Source: Leucobacter zeae (GTDB taxonomy: Bacteria; Actinomycetota; Actinomycetes; Actinomycetales; Microbacteriaceae). Taken from it: a stretch of DNA of 64,000 bases. The translations under genes and the position numbers were made by a program. Location of the stretch: the NCBI RefSeq assembly GCF_016758175.1, contig NZ_QYAB01000001.1, forward strand, positions 1,323,162 to 1,387,161. Direction: 5' to 3'. This document shows positions 25,521 to 34,903 of this stretch, one piece after another. The notes below the pieces were generated by a model, which had not been told where the DNA came from, made no database searches, and worked only from the letters and a program-made list of their open reading frames with translations. Every line of letters begins with the position of its first letter. Within the stretch, counting starts at the first letter, position 1.

Positions 25521-26381
25521 ATGGCATTCACCGCGTTCTCCTCGACCGCCCGTGCGGTCGAGCAGGCGCCGAAGAAGAAGGGCTGGGTGGCGCTGCTGCT
25601 GCTCGCCCCAGGCATCGCCTACATGCTGCTCTTCTTCGTGGCCCCGTTCATCCAGCTGGCGATCACGTCGCTCCAGGCGCCCGACGCCGGCGGCGGTATC
25701 GGGCAGTACGTCGCCGCGCTCGAGTTCTCGAACTACTGGGCCGCGGTGCAGGAGTACTGGCCGCACCTCGTGCGCTCGTTCGTCTACGCCTTCGTCGCGA
25801 CGTTCATCGGTCTCGTCATCAGCTACCCGCTCGCCTACCTCATCGGCGTGAAGGTGCGGACGCGGCCGATGCTCCAGGGGATCCTCCTCATCCTGGTCGT
25901 CGCACCGTTCTTCATCAGCCTCCTGCTGCGCACCCTCGCGTGGAAGTCGATGCTGCCGAACGAGTGGATCGGCACGCACTTCTCGGTCATCTTCGGCCTC
26001 GTGTACAACTTCATCCCCTTCATGGTGCTGCCGATGTTCTCATCGCTGCAGGCGCTCGACCTGCGCCTGCTCGAGGCCGGTTCCGACCTCTACGCCTCGC
26101 CGGTCACGACGTTCAGGCGGGTGACCCTGCCGCTGTCGATGCCCGGGGTCGTGTCGGGGACGCTGCTCAGCTTCATCCCGATGTCGGGCGACTACGTCGT
26201 CGCCTCCCGAGAGTTCCTGGGCGGCACCTCGACCACCATGGTCGGCAACGTCATCGAGTCGAACTTCCTGCAGACGCAGAACTATCCGATGGCGGCGACG
26301 CTCTCGATCATCCTCATGATCATCATCCTGGTGATCGTCGCGACCTATGTGCGCAAGAGCGGGGCGGAGGATCTGCTGTGA
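25521..26381 (+). CDS. potB: Polyamine ABC transporter permease PotB
   Basis: A 286-residue inner-membrane permease with about six helices and a cytoplasmic N-terminus rich in Lys (APKKKGW). The EAA loop reads LEAGSDLYASPVTTFRRVTL, which docks to the ATPase. An AGGGGA site precedes the ATG. Its stop overlaps the potC GTG (GTGA), so the two permease subunits are made together. Confidence 0.93.
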   Translation: MAFTAFSSTARAVEQAPKKKGWVALLLLAPGIAYMLLFFVAPFIQLAITSLQAPDAGGGIGQYVAALEFSNYWAAVQEYWPHLVRSFVYAFVATFIGLVISYPLAYLIGVKVRTRPMLQGILLILVVAPFFISLLLRTLAWKSMLPNEWIGTHFSVIFGLVYNFIPFMVLPMFSSLQALDLRLLEAGSDLYASPVTTFRRVTLPLSMPGVVSGTLLSFIPMSGDYVVASREFLGGTSTTMVGNVIESNFLQTQNYPMAATLSIILMIIILVIVATYVRKSGAEDLL

Positions 26382-27178
26382 AGAACTTCAGCCTGGGCAA
26401 GGCGTTCGTCCCCGTCGTCGGCGCCATCGCGCTCATCTATCTGCTCGTTCCGATCGTGCAGGTCATCGTGTTCTCGTTCAACGACGCGGGGCGCAACAAC
26501 ATCATCTGGCGCGGGTTCACCCTCGACAACTGGCAGAATCCCTGCGGTGCGCCGCAGGTGTGCCAGGCGTTCGGCAACTCGATCCTCGTCGGCGTCGTCG
26601 CCACGGTCATCGCGACCGTGCTCGGCACGATGATCGCGATCGCGCTCGTGCGCTACAAGTTCAAGGGGAGCTCGACCGTCAGCCTCCTGCTGTTCACGCC
26701 GATGGCGACCCCCGAGGTCGTGCTCGGCGCCGGCCTCGCCGCGCAGTTCCTGCTCGCGGGGGTGGAGAAGGGCATCGGCACCATCATCCTCGCGCACACG
26801 ATGTTCTGCATCTCCTACGTGGTCGTGGCGGTGAAGGCGCGCGTCGCGAGCCTGAACCCCGCGATCGAGGAGGCGGGGAGGGACCTCTACGCCTCACCGG
26901 CGCAGGTGTTCTGGCGGATCACGCTGCCGATGCTCACGCCGGGCATCATCGGCGCCGCGCTGCTGAGCTTCGCGCTGTCGTTCGACGACTTCATCATCAC
27001 GAACTTCAACGCGGGCACCGCGACGACCTTCCCGAAGTTCATCTACGTCTCGGCGCTCAAGGGCGTGCCGGCGCAGGCCAACGTGCTCGCGTCGATCGTG
27101 TTCGTCGGTGCGCTCGCGCTGGTGATCATCGTGCAGATGATCAACATCAACAAGCAGAAGCGGATGGCGCGCCAGTAG
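26378..27178 (+). CDS. potC: Polyamine ABC transporter permease PotC
   Basis: The second permease subunit, 266 residues from a GTG that overlaps the potB stop. It begins VKNFSLGKAFVPVVGAIALI, has about six helices, and carries the EAA loop IEEAGRDLYASPAQVFWRIT. A strong terminator follows at 27209-27247, so the ABC operon ends here and the APC permease downstream has its own expression or depends on readthrough. Confidence 0.93.
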   Translation: MKNFSLGKAFVPVVGAIALIYLLVPIVQVIVFSFNDAGRNNIIWRGFTLDNWQNPCGAPQVCQAFGNSILVGVVATVIATVLGTMIAIALVRYKFKGSSTVSLLLFTPMATPEVVLGAGLAAQFLLAGVEKGIGTIILAHTMFCISYVVVAVKARVASLNPAIEEAGRDLYASPAQVFWRITLPMLTPGIIGAALLSFALSFDDFIITNFNAGTATTFPKFIYVSALKGVPAQANVLASIVFVGALALVIIVQMININKQKRMARQ

Positions 27179-27208
27179 TGCTCATCACCCACTAGGATGA
27201 TCTCGGCA

Positions 27209-27247
27209 GAGGGGGCCTGCTCGGTGACGAGCGGCCCCCTCGTTCTT
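27209..27247 (+). terminator. potDABC terminator
   Basis: GAGGGGGCC (27209-27217) pairs with GGCCCCCTC (27233-27241); inside it GCTCG pairs with CGAGC around GTGA. The stem is followed by GTTCTT. Confidence 0.85.
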
Positions 27248-27266
27248 GCGTTCAAAGGAGAAATAC

Positions 27267-28679
27267 ATGGCCTCGACCCCGCACCCCAGCGGCACACTCA
27301 AGCGCAGCCTCGGACTCTGGGCCATCGTCGGCCTGGGCCTCGGCTACATGACCCCGACCGTCGTCTTCGACACGTTCGGCCTCGTCGCCCGCGACACGAA
27401 CAACGTCGTCCCGCTCGCCTACGCGGTCGCGCTCATCGTGATGATCTTCACGGCCATCAGCTACGGCAAGATCGCCGGAGCGATCCCGAGCGCGGGCTCC
27501 GCGTACACCTATGCGCGCGAATCGATGCACCCGAACGTCGGATTCCTCGTGGGGTGGACGGCGCTCATCGACTACATGCTCCTCCCGATGGTGAACTGCC
27601 TCATCATCCGCAGCTACCTTGAGGCCTTCTTCCCGGCGGTGCCCGGGGCGGTCTGGGTCGTGCTCTACGTCGTCTTCGTCACCGGCATCATCTACCTCAC
27701 GATGCGCGGCACCTCGAACGTCAACATGATCCTGCTCGTGTTCTCGATCATCGTGATGGCGATCTTCGTCATCATGGTGATCGTGCAGCTCTCGGGCGGG
27801 GCGGGCGTGGGCGGCGTCGTCACGGTGCAGCCGTTCTTCCACAACGGCGTCGAGTTCGGCGCGGTGCTCGCGGGCGCCACGATCGTCTGCTTCTCCTTCA
27901 TCGGCTTCGACGCGGTGACCATGTACGCGGAAGAGGCGAAGACCCCGAAGATCATGCCGAAGGCGATCCTGCTGACGGTCGTGCTCGGCGGCGCGATCTT
28001 CCTCATCGCGGGCTACTTCACCCAGCAGCGCTTCCCCGAGTGGCAGGAGTTCGCGCCGGGCGGCGACATGCAGTTCGTCGAGGACTCGACGCTGCCGATC
28101 ATCGGCGAGCTCGTCGGCGGCAAGGTGCTCGCAGCGGTGCTCACCGCCGCCGGGTTCGCCGCGACCCTCGCATCCGGCCTCGCCTCGCACGCCTCGGTGT
28201 CGCGCATGCTGCTGGTCATGGGCCGCAACAACGTGCTGCCGAAGAAGGTCTTCGGCTACATCAACCCGCAGACGCACACCCCGACGTTCAACATCGTGCT
28301 GACGGGGGCGATCTCGCTGCTCGCGATCGCGTTCACGCTCGAGATGATCGCCGCCTACATCAACTACGGCGCGCTCATCGCCTTCACCTTCGTGAACCTC
28401 TCGGTCATCGCCTGGTTCGCGATCCGCAAGGGCCGCAGGCGCACCCCGAAGGACATCTTCAACTACATCGTCATGCCGGTGCTCGGCACCCTGCTCACCG
28501 GCCTGCTCTGGGTGAACCTCGACGGTCACGCGCTGCTCGGCGGCCTGATCTGGACGGGCCTCGGCGTCGTCTACCTGCTCTTCCTCACACAGGGCTTCCG
28601 CAAGAAGGTGGCCTCGTTCGACGAGAACCAGCCGGTCACGGGCTTCAACAAGGTGCCCGCCGAGGAGCTCGAGGGCTGA
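27267..28679 (+). CDS. APC-family permease, putrescine-importer-like
   Basis: A 470-residue amino acid/polyamine transporter with about twelve helices. It begins with the family start LKRSLGLWAIVGLGLGYMTP, followed by IPSAGSAYTYARESM and FSFIGFDAVTMYAEEAKTP, typical of PuuP-like putrescine or amino-acid importers. AAAGGAG precedes the ATG at 27267, which is preferred over an upstream ATG at 27246 without a site. Location behind potDABC and near an omega-aminotransferase supports putrescine or a similar amine as cargo; an amino acid remains possible. Confidence 0.88.
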   Translation: MASTPHPSGTLKRSLGLWAIVGLGLGYMTPTVVFDTFGLVARDTNNVVPLAYAVALIVMIFTAISYGKIAGAIPSAGSAYTYARESMHPNVGFLVGWTALIDYMLLPMVNCLIIRSYLEAFFPAVPGAVWVVLYVVFVTGIIYLTMRGTSNVNMILLVFSIIVMAIFVIMVIVQLSGGAGVGGVVTVQPFFHNGVEFGAVLAGATIVCFSFIGFDAVTMYAEEAKTPKIMPKAILLTVVLGGAIFLIAGYFTQQRFPEWQEFAPGGDMQFVEDSTLPIIGELVGGKVLAAVLTAAGFAATLASGLASHASVSRMLLVMGRNNVLPKKVFGYINPQTHTPTFNIVLTGAISLLAIAFTLEMIAAYINYGALIAFTFVNLSVIAWFAIRKGRRRTPKDIFNYIVMPVLGTLLTGLLWVNLDGHALLGGLIWTGLGVVYLLFLTQGFRKKVASFDENQPVTGFNKVPAEELEG

Positions 28680-28691
28680 GCCGCCCCGCGC

Positions 28692-29372
28692 TCACCGGGC
28701 CCGTCGAGTCGTCGCTGCGACCTCGGCGGGCCCGCCGCGTTCCGGGGTCGTCAGCGCCTCCGGGTCGTCTGCGGCCCGGCCGGTGCGACGCTCGGCGCGG
28801 AGAGCGCGGTCGAAGAGGGGCAGCGTCACGTTGCAGAGCGGGCCGATGAGCAGCGCGAAGGCCAGCGTGCCGAGCCCGACGTTGCCGCCGAGCAGCCATC
28901 CGACGGCGAGCACGCTCACCTCGACTGCCGTGCGCCCCACCCAGATCGGCGTGCCGAAGCGGCGGTGGATCCCGGTCATGAGCCCGTCGCGCGGCCCCGG
29001 GCCGAGGTGGGCGCCGATGTAGATCCCGCTCGCGACGGCGAGGAGCAGGATCCCGATCGTGAAGAACAGAATCCGCAGCCACAGGGACTCGGGGGCGGGC
29101 AGCAGCCACAGGCCCAGCTCGATCCCCGGCCCGACGAGCAGGATGTTCAGCACCGTGCCGGCACCCGGCTTCTGCCGCAGCGGGATCCAGAGCAGCAGGA
29201 CGAGCAGTCCGATGAGGTTCGTCAGCAGCCCGATCCCGAGGCCGGTGCGCAGCGACACGCCCTGGGCGAAGACCGTCCACGGGTCCACGCCGATCGCCGC
29301 GCGGATCATGAAGGCGTCGGCGACTCCGTAGAGCAGGAGTCCGGGAATCAGGCGCAGCAGGCGGAACGTCAT
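28692..29372 (-). CDS. YczE-like integral membrane protein
   Basis: A 226-residue membrane protein with about five or six helices, starting MTFRLLRLIPGLLLYGVADA. The middle has GPGPRDGLMTGIHRRFG, the hallmark of the YczE/YyaS group. Function is unknown; the family often sits opposite a MocR-type regulator, as here, where the start codons are 62 bp apart with a palindrome between. The C-terminal 40 residues are charged and probably cytoplasmic. It converges on the APC permease with 12 bp between. Confidence 0.82.
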   Translation of the reverse strand: MTFRLLRLIPGLLLYGVADAFMIRAAIGVDPWTVFAQGVSLRTGLGIGLLTNLIGLLVLLLWIPLRQKPGAGTVLNILLVGPGIELGLWLLPAPESLWLRILFFTIGILLLAVASGIYIGAHLGPGPRDGLMTGIHRRFGTPIWVGRTAVEVSVLAVGWLLGGNVGLGTLAFALLIGPLCNVTLPLFDRALRAERRTGRAADDPEALTTPERGGPAEVAATTRRAR

Positions 29373-29379
29373 GTTGACC

Positions 29380-29399
29380 AGTCCACTTCATATTGGACT
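29380..29399. promoter_or_regulatory. Palindrome between yczE-like and mocR-like genes
   Basis: AGTCCA and TGGACT are exact complements eight bases apart, midway in the 62-bp divergent spacer. It is a candidate operator for the MocR regulator on both promoters. Confidence 0.55.
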
Positions 29400-29434
29400 T
29401 GTGTGCAAGATGCCAATTCGCATACGGTGGCCTC

Positions 29435-30946
29435 ATGGAGACGCGCAACGCATCAGCGGCCCCCGGCATCGGCGGCGCGACCAGGGTCGGCCCGCGGCGG
29501 CTCACCGAACTGCTGGGGGAGTGGCGGGGCGACGGGATCGGCTACCTCGAGCTCAGCGAGAGCATCGCGATCCTGGTGCGCGACGGAAGGATCGTGCCCG
29601 GCGCAGTGCTCCCGGCGGAGCGGCCGCTGTCGGAGGCGCTCGGGGTGAGCCGGACGACGATCAGCGCGAGCTACCAGCGCCTGCGCGAGACGGGCGTCGC
29701 GCTCTCGCGGCGGGGGTCCGGCACGGTCGTGCGCGGGGCCGCGCGCCCGGCCGGAGCGCTCTGGTCGGCACCCGATGCTTCGGAGATCGACCTCTCCGCG
29801 GCATGCCCCGAACCGTGGGAGGGGCTCGCCGAGCTGAACGCGCAGGCGATGGGTGCGCATCCCGAGGTGTTCCGGCTCGCGGGCTACGACACGATCGGGC
29901 TGCCCGCGCTGCGGGCCGCGATCGCCGCCCGCTATTCGGCGCGCGGGCTGCCGACCGCTCCCGAGCAGATCATGGTGACGTCGGGCGCGCAGCACGCGAT
30001 CTTCCTGGTCGCGCGGACGCTGCTCAGGCGCGGCGACCGGAGCCTGATCGAGTCGCCGAGCTACCCGCACGCCCGCGAGGCGCTGGCGGCGACGGGCGCG
30101 CTCGTGGCGGAGCTCCCGGTCGGCTCCGGCGGGGCAGGGGGCGGGTACGACCCGGCGGCGATGCTGGATGTCGCGGCGCGCACATCGCCGAGGCTCGCCT
30201 ACCTGATCCCCGACCATCACAACCCCACCGGCATGAGCATGTCCGCGCGCCTCAAATCCGACCTGATCGCGACGCTCGCCGCCCAGGGCGCCCATGTCAT
30301 CGCCGACGAGACGACCGCCGAGCTCGTGCTCGGCGAACCCCGCACGGTCGTGCCCTTCGCGGCGTTCGCCGAGCACGAGACGCAGCAGGACGCGATCATC
30401 ACGATCGGCTCCCTCGGCAAGACGGTCTGGGGCGGACTCCGCGTGGGGTGGATCCGGGCGGCGCCCGACCTCATCGCGCGGCTCGAGGCCTCCCGCCGGG
30501 TGGGGGATCTCGGGACGGGGACCTGGGAGCAGGTCGTCGCGACGCTCGCGCTCGAGCGGTACGACGAGATCCTCGCGCAGCGCGCCGCACAGCTCACCTC
30601 GCGGCACCGGGCGCTCACGGAGGCCGTCGCCGCGCAGCTGCCCGGGTGGACGCTCTCGCCCGCGACGGGCGGGGTCTGCCTCTGGGCCGACCTCGGTGCG
30701 CGCGAGAGCACGCGGCTCAGCCGGCGCTGCGCAGCGCACGGGCTCCGGATCGTGCCCGGCCCGAGGTTCGGGAGCCCGGGCACGTTCGAGCGCTTCCTGC
30801 GGCTCTCGTTCTCGGCACCGGAGACGGATCTCGTGGAGGCCGTCGCCCGCCTCCGCGCCGCGTGGGACGGGGGCCGAGGCGCGTCGGTGCCGCATCCGGT
30901 CGGCGCCGAGATCGGGGGCGCCGCGGAGCGCGACACCGTGGTCTGA
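29435..30946 (+). CDS. MocR-family regulator (GntR HTH plus aminotransferase fold)
   Basis: A 503-residue transcription factor with an N-terminal GntR winged HTH (residues about 30-100, AERPLSEALGVSRTTISASY) and a C-terminal class I aminotransferase-like domain. That domain holds the PLP lysine in GSLGKTVWGGLRVGW and the substrate-side YLIPDHHNPTGM. It probably binds PLP and a target amine or amino acid rather than catalysing. It is divergent from the yczE-like gene, which is the expected target. ATG at 29435 gives a normal GntR N-terminus; an upstream in-frame start at 29393 is less likely. Confidence 0.9.
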   Translation: METRNASAAPGIGGATRVGPRRLTELLGEWRGDGIGYLELSESIAILVRDGRIVPGAVLPAERPLSEALGVSRTTISASYQRLRETGVALSRRGSGTVVRGAARPAGALWSAPDASEIDLSAACPEPWEGLAELNAQAMGAHPEVFRLAGYDTIGLPALRAAIAARYSARGLPTAPEQIMVTSGAQHAIFLVARTLLRRGDRSLIESPSYPHAREALAATGALVAELPVGSGGAGGGYDPAAMLDVAARTSPRLAYLIPDHHNPTGMSMSARLKSDLIATLAAQGAHVIADETTAELVLGEPRTVVPFAAFAEHETQQDAIITIGSLGKTVWGGLRVGWIRAAPDLIARLEASRRVGDLGTGTWEQVVATLALERYDEILAQRAAQLTSRHRALTEAVAAQLPGWTLSPATGGVCLWADLGARESTRLSRRCAAHGLRIVPGPRFGSPGTFERFLRLSFSAPETDLVEAVARLRAAWDGGRGASVPHPVGAEIGGAAERDTVV

Positions 30947-31049
30947 CCCGGCGTCCGCGGTACGGGCCGGTGTTGCGGGGTGCGCCGCCCCGATGGCATC
31001 CTCGGGGTGAGGCGCGACGCGGAGCGCAGGCGAGGCGCGAGGGGTCGGA

Positions 31050-31436
31050 ATGCACGATGAGATGCGCGAGGAGCGCGAAGGGCCGGTCGCGCGGGTCGGT
31101 GATCGATCCGGCTTCCGGCCGGGCTCGGTGGCGTACCTGACGATCGGCCTCGGGTTGCACGTCCTCGCCTTCGCGCCGTGGCTCGGGCTGACCGCCGTTG
31201 AGCAGGGCTCGGGGATCGCCTTCGCGCTGACCATCGCGGCGATCGTGCTGCACGCGGCGGCCGCGGCATTCCTGCTCGTCGCCATGTCGCTCGGGATCCG
31301 GAACCTCGTTCTCGGGGTGCGCCCGCGCGCGCCCGAGGTGCTCGCCGTGCTGTCCATCCCGATCGCCGGGGCGCTCCTCGTGCCGATGCTGATCGTCCTG
31401 TACGCGGTGGCGACCGGTGGCGATCGAGCGGGATGA
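31050..31436 (+). CDS. Small three-helix membrane protein, unknown
   Basis: A 128-residue protein with an acidic/basic N-terminus (residues 1-28) and three hydrophobic segments: YLTIGLGLHVLAFAPWLGL, then FALTIAAIVLHAAAAAFLLV, and VLSIPIAGALLVPMLIVLYA. GAGGGG lies about nine bases before the ATG. No family is recognised. It ends 28 bp before prfB, and the -10 of prfB lies between, so it is probably transcribed separately. Confidence 0.6.
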   Translation: MHDEMREEREGPVARVGDRSGFRPGSVAYLTIGLGLHVLAFAPWLGLTAVEQGSGIAFALTIAAIVLHAAAAAFLLVAMSLGIRNLVLGVRPRAPEVLAVLSIPIAGALLVPMLIVLYAVATGGDRAG

Positions 31437-31449
31437 CGCGGCGGCGCGG

Positions 31450-31455
31450 TAGGCT
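31450..31455 (+). promoter_or_regulatory. Probable -10 box of prfB
   Basis: TAGGCT ends nine bases before the prfB ATG, predicting a start of transcription within a few bases of the codon. The sequence TAGGCTGGGAGG is identical to that before moeB. Confidence 0.5.
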
Positions 31456-31464
31456 GGGAGGATC

Positions 31465-32574
31465 ATGCTCGACATCGATTTCAGTGCACGCATCAGCGCG
31501 ATCCGCTCCACCTACGCCGACATCGCGGCGGTGACCGACCTGCCGAAGCTCGACCGCGAGATCGCGGAGCTCGAGCAGCAGGCCTCCGCGCCCGGGCTGT
31601 GGGACGACCCCGCCGCGGCGCAGAAGGTGACGAGCGGCCTGTCGCACCGCCAAGCGCGCGTGAAGAAGCTGCGGGGAGTCGAGAGCCGGATCGACGACCT
31701 CGAGGTGCTGGTGGAGCTCGCGGCCGAGATGGACGACGAAGACTCGGAGCGCGAGGCCGCCGCCGAGCTCGAGGCGATCGAGTCCGCGATGCAGGACCTC
31801 GAGGTGCAGACGATGCTCTCGGGCGAGTACGACGAGCGCTCGGCCGTCGTGACGATCCGATCGGGAGCCGGCGGCGACGACGCGACCGACTTCGCCGAGA
31901 TCCTGCTGCGCATGTACCTGCGCTGGGCGGAGCAGCACGACATCCCCACGAAGGTGCTCGACACCTCGTACGCCGAGGGCGCCGGCATCAAGTCGGCCAC
32001 GTTCGAGGTCGAGGCGCCGTACGCCTTCGGCAAGCTCTCGGTCGAGGCGGGAACCCACCGCCTGGCCCGCATCAGCCCCTTCGGCTCGGCGGACAAGCGG
32101 CAGACCAGCTTCGCCGGCGTCGAGGTGATCCCGCTGCTTGAGGAGGCGACCGAGGTCGAGATCCCCGAGAACGACATCCGCGTCGACGTCTACCGATCCT
32201 CGGGGCCGGGCGGCCAGTCCGTGAACACGACGGATTCCGCCGTGCGCATCACCCACCTGCCCACCGGCATCGTGATCTCGATGCAGAACGAGAAGTCGCA
32301 GATCCAGAACCGCGCCGCTGCGATGCGCCTGCTGCAGACCCGCCTGATGCTCCTGCAGAAGGAGCAGGAGGCCGCGAAGAAGAAGGAGCTCGCTGGCTCG
32401 GTGACGGCGAGCTGGGGCGACCAGATCCGCTCGTACTTCCTCTACGGGCAGCAGCTGGTGAAGGATCTGCGCACAGGCCACGAGTCCTCGCAGCCCGACG
32501 CGGTCTTCGACGGCGACCTCGACGGGTTCATCGCCGCGGGGATCCGCTGGCGCTCGCTCTCGAAGAACGACTGA
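31465..32574 (+). CDS. prfB: Peptide chain release factor 2
   Basis: RF2 reads UGA and UAA and triggers peptide release. The 369-residue product has the stop-codon-reading SPF in [15 protein letters not shown] and the catalytic GGQ in [16 protein letters not shown]. The gene is continuous: there is no in-frame TGA near codon 25, so the autoregulatory +1 frameshift of many bacterial prfB genes is absent here. It is followed by ftsE, ftsX and smpB, a common actinobacterial order. Confidence 0.97.
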   Translation: MLDIDFSARISAIRSTYADIAAVTDLPKLDREIAELEQQASAPGLWDDPAAAQKVTSGLSHRQARVKKLRGVESRIDDLEVLVELAAEMDDEDSEREAAAELEAIESAMQDLEVQTMLSGEYDERSAVVTIRSGAGGDDATDFAEILLRMYLRWAEQHDIPTKVLDTSYAEGAGIKSATFEVEAPYAFGKLSVEAGTHRLARISPFGSADKRQTSFAGVEVIPLLEEATEVEIPENDIRVDVYRSSGPGGQSVNTTDSAVRITHLPTGIVISMQNEKSQIQNRAAAMRLLQTRLMLLQKEQEAAKKKELAGSVTASWGDQIRSYFLYGQQLVKDLRTGHESSQPDAVFDGDLDGFIAAGIRWRSLSKND

Positions 32575-32655
32575 GCGGCTCCGGTCCAGCCTGCGACTTC
32601 GCGCAGAATGGGTGCCACGCCTGCGCGCCTGCGCGCGGAGGGCGCCGATCCGGCG

Positions 32656-32661
32656 TAGGGT
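32656..32661 (+). promoter_or_regulatory. Probable -10 box of ftsE
   Basis: TAGGGT ends nine bases before the ftsE ATG, again predicting a very short leader. No ribosome binding site is visible between the two. Confidence 0.4.
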
Positions 32662-32670
32662 CGTTGCGTC

Positions 32671-33918
32671 ATGATCCTCTTCGAGAACGTCACCAAGAAA
32701 TACCGGGGTACGGCGAGGCCGGCGCTCGACGACGTCGACCTGCAGGTCGACCGCGGCGAGTTCGTCTTCATCGTCGGCGCCTCCGGTTCGGGTAAATCGA
32801 GCTGCCTGCGGCTGATCCTCCGCGAGGATCAGCCGAGCGCGGGCAAGATCCACGTCCTCGGGCAGGATCTCAGCAAGATCTCGTCGCGCAAGGTGCCCTA
32901 CTTCAGGCGCAACCTCGGCACGGTGTTCCAGGACTTCCGCCTGCTCACGAACAAGACGGTGTACGACAACGTCGCGTTCTCGCTGCAGGTGATCGGCAAG
33001 TCGCGCGGCTTCATCCAGGAGGCGGTGCCCGACACGCTCGAGATGGTCGGGCTCGCGGGGAAGGCGAAGCGCTTCCCGCACGAGCTCTCCGGCGGCGAGC
33101 AGCAGCGCGTCGCGATCGCGCGCGCCATCGTCAACAAGCCGGCGATCCTGCTGGCCGACGAGCCGACGGGCAACCTCGATCCGGCGACGAGCCTCGGCAT
33201 CATGCAGCTGCTCCGCGCGATCAACGCATCGGGCACGACCGTGGTCATGGCCACGCACGAGGCCGCCTTCGTCGACATCATGCAGCAGCGCGTGGTCGAG
33301 CTCTCGCAGGGCGTCGTCGTGCGCGACGAGGTCGGCGGCGGCTACGGCGAGACGGCATCGATCCCGGTCTCCGACCTCTCCGAGGAGGGCCAGCGCGTGC
33401 TCCGCACGACCGAGGCCGTGGTGCGCGCCGCGCTGTCGCCCGAGGGTGAGGCCGTCGTGCCCGAGAACGCGCCGGGCTACTCGCGCGGAAGCGCGCTCGA
33501 GATGGGCCCCGTCGGCGAGCCCGAGTGGGCGGGCGGAACCGGTACGGCAGGGTCCGACCCGACCGTCGACCCTGCGCCGGGCGAGCGCTCGCCGGAGGGG
33601 ACGGCGGACGGCCGCCAGACCGGCTCGGACGATGCCGACGTCGAGGAGCTCCTGCGCGAGGCCTCGGTCTACGAGGAGCCGAAGCCCTTCGGTGACGAAG
33701 ACCCCGACCTCGACGACGACCGCGACCTCGAGGACACGGTGCACGTGGGCGGCGGCCCGCAGGCGAAGCGCATCCCCGCGTTCCTCGACCCGGGGCGCCC
33801 GGCGCCGGGCGCGACCCGGCCCGACCCGCTGGAGGTGTCGGAGACGGGCGATCTCGCCCGGCATCTCGGCCTCCAGCGCAAGAACGACGATCAGACGGAT
33901 GTGGGGCCGGTGCGATGA
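32671..33918 (+). CDS. ftsE: Cell-division ATP-binding protein FtsE with long C-terminal tail
   Basis: FtsE is the cytoplasmic ATPase of the FtsEX complex, which controls cell-wall hydrolases at the septum. Residues 1-225 are a complete FtsE: Walker A GASGSGKS (36-43), signature LSGGEQQR (139-146), Walker [12 protein letters not shown], and the H-loop ATHEA. The usual protein is about 230 residues; this one has 415. The extra 190 residues are rich in Asp, Glu, Gly and Pro (for instance [15 protein letters not shown]), with no fold visible, and end in a basic patch (LGLQRKNDD). The stop overlaps ftsX (ATGA). Confidence 0.93.
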   Translation: MILFENVTKKYRGTARPALDDVDLQVDRGEFVFIVGASGSGKSSCLRLILREDQPSAGKIHVLGQDLSKISSRKVPYFRRNLGTVFQDFRLLTNKTVYDNVAFSLQVIGKSRGFIQEAVPDTLEMVGLAGKAKRFPHELSGGEQQRVAIARAIVNKPAILLADEPTGNLDPATSLGIMQLLRAINASGTTVVMATHEAAFVDIMQQRVVELSQGVVVRDEVGGGYGETASIPVSDLSEEGQRVLRTTEAVVRAALSPEGEAVVPENAPGYSRGSALEMGPVGEPEWAGGTGTAGSDPTVDPAPGERSPEGTADGRQTGSDDADVEELLREASVYEEPKPFGDEDPDLDDDRDLEDTVHVGGGPQAKRIPAFLDPGRPAPGATRPDPLEVSETGDLARHLGLQRKNDDQTDVGPVR

Positions 33919-34829
33919 GGGCGGGACTGGTACTCGGAGAGGTCTGGAGCGGCCTGCGCCGCAACCTGTCGGTGGTCATCTCGGTGATCCTCGTGACCTT
34001 CGTGTCGCTCACGTTCGTGGGCGCCGCGATCCTCATGCAGCTGCAGATCCAGCAGATGAAGACCTTCTGGTACGACCGTGCGCAGGTCGCGGTCTACCTG
34101 TGCACGGACTACGACCAGAGCGCGACCTGCTCGGGTGAGGACGCGGGCGAGGACGAGGTCGCCGCGGTGAAGGGCGCGCTCGAGAACGACGCGCTGCGGC
34201 CGTACGTCGACGACTTCTTCTTCGTCTCGCACGACGAGGCCTACGACGAGTTCACGAAGCAGTTCGCGGGCAATCCGATCGTCGAGATCACGAAGCCCGA
34301 GCAGCTGAACCAGACCTTCTGGATCAAGCTCAAGGATCCGTCGAAGTCCGACATCATCCAGGAGACCTTCTCGGGCATCCCCGGAGTGCAGAGCGTCTCG
34401 GACCAGCGGAGCCTGCTCGACCGCATCTTCCTCTTCCTGGGAGTGGCGAGCTACACCGCGATCGCGATCGCGGGCCTCATGCTCGTCGCGGCGATGCTGC
34501 TCATCTCGACGACGATCCGCCTCTCGGCGTACTCGCGCCGGCGGGAGATCGGGATCATGCGCCTGGTCGGCGCGTCGAACCGGTTCATCCAGACGCCGTT
34601 CATCCTCGAGGGGATACTGGCGGCGCTCATCGGCGCGGTGCTCGCGGGAGCGGCCTCCGTGGCGATCGTGAAGTTCTTCGTGCAGGGCTTCCTCGTCGCC
34701 GAAGTGCCGTTCACGAGCTACATCACGGTGGAGCAATCGCTCGTGGTGCCGCCGATCCTCATCGCGGTCGGGGTGATCCTCTCGTCGATCGCCGCGAAGA
34801 TCGCGATCACCCGCTACCTCCGGGTCTAG
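33915..34829 (+). CDS. ftsX: Cell-division permease-like protein FtsX
   Basis: FtsX is the membrane partner of FtsE. The 304-residue product has a first helix in [20 protein letters not shown], a long extracytoplasmic domain (about residues 45-170), then three helices with [20 protein letters not shown] between the second and third. The two Cys of the extracellular loop ([14 protein letters not shown]) could form a disulphide. The ATG is inside the ftsE stop, so the pair is translationally coupled. Confidence 0.95.
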   Translation: MRAGLVLGEVWSGLRRNLSVVISVILVTFVSLTFVGAAILMQLQIQQMKTFWYDRAQVAVYLCTDYDQSATCSGEDAGEDEVAAVKGALENDALRPYVDDFFFVSHDEAYDEFTKQFAGNPIVEITKPEQLNQTFWIKLKDPSKSDIIQETFSGIPGVQSVSDQRSLLDRIFLFLGVASYTAIAIAGLMLVAAMLLISTTIRLSAYSRRREIGIMRLVGASNRFIQTPFILEGILAALIGAVLAGAASVAIVKFFVQGFLVAEVPFTSYITVEQSLVVPPILIAVGVILSSIAAKIAITRYLRV

Positions 34830-34862
34830 CCGGCCACGGCGGCGGCCGCGGCCGATCCGCGG

Positions 34863-34868
34863 TAGGCT
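34863..34868 (+). promoter_or_regulatory. Probable -10 box of smpB
   Basis: TAGGCT stands 35 bases before the smpB ATG. The short leader contains GAAGGAG six bases before the start codon. Confidence 0.45.
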
Positions 34869-34903
34869 GGATGCTTCGTGCTCGATGATGGAAGGAGACC
34901 GCC

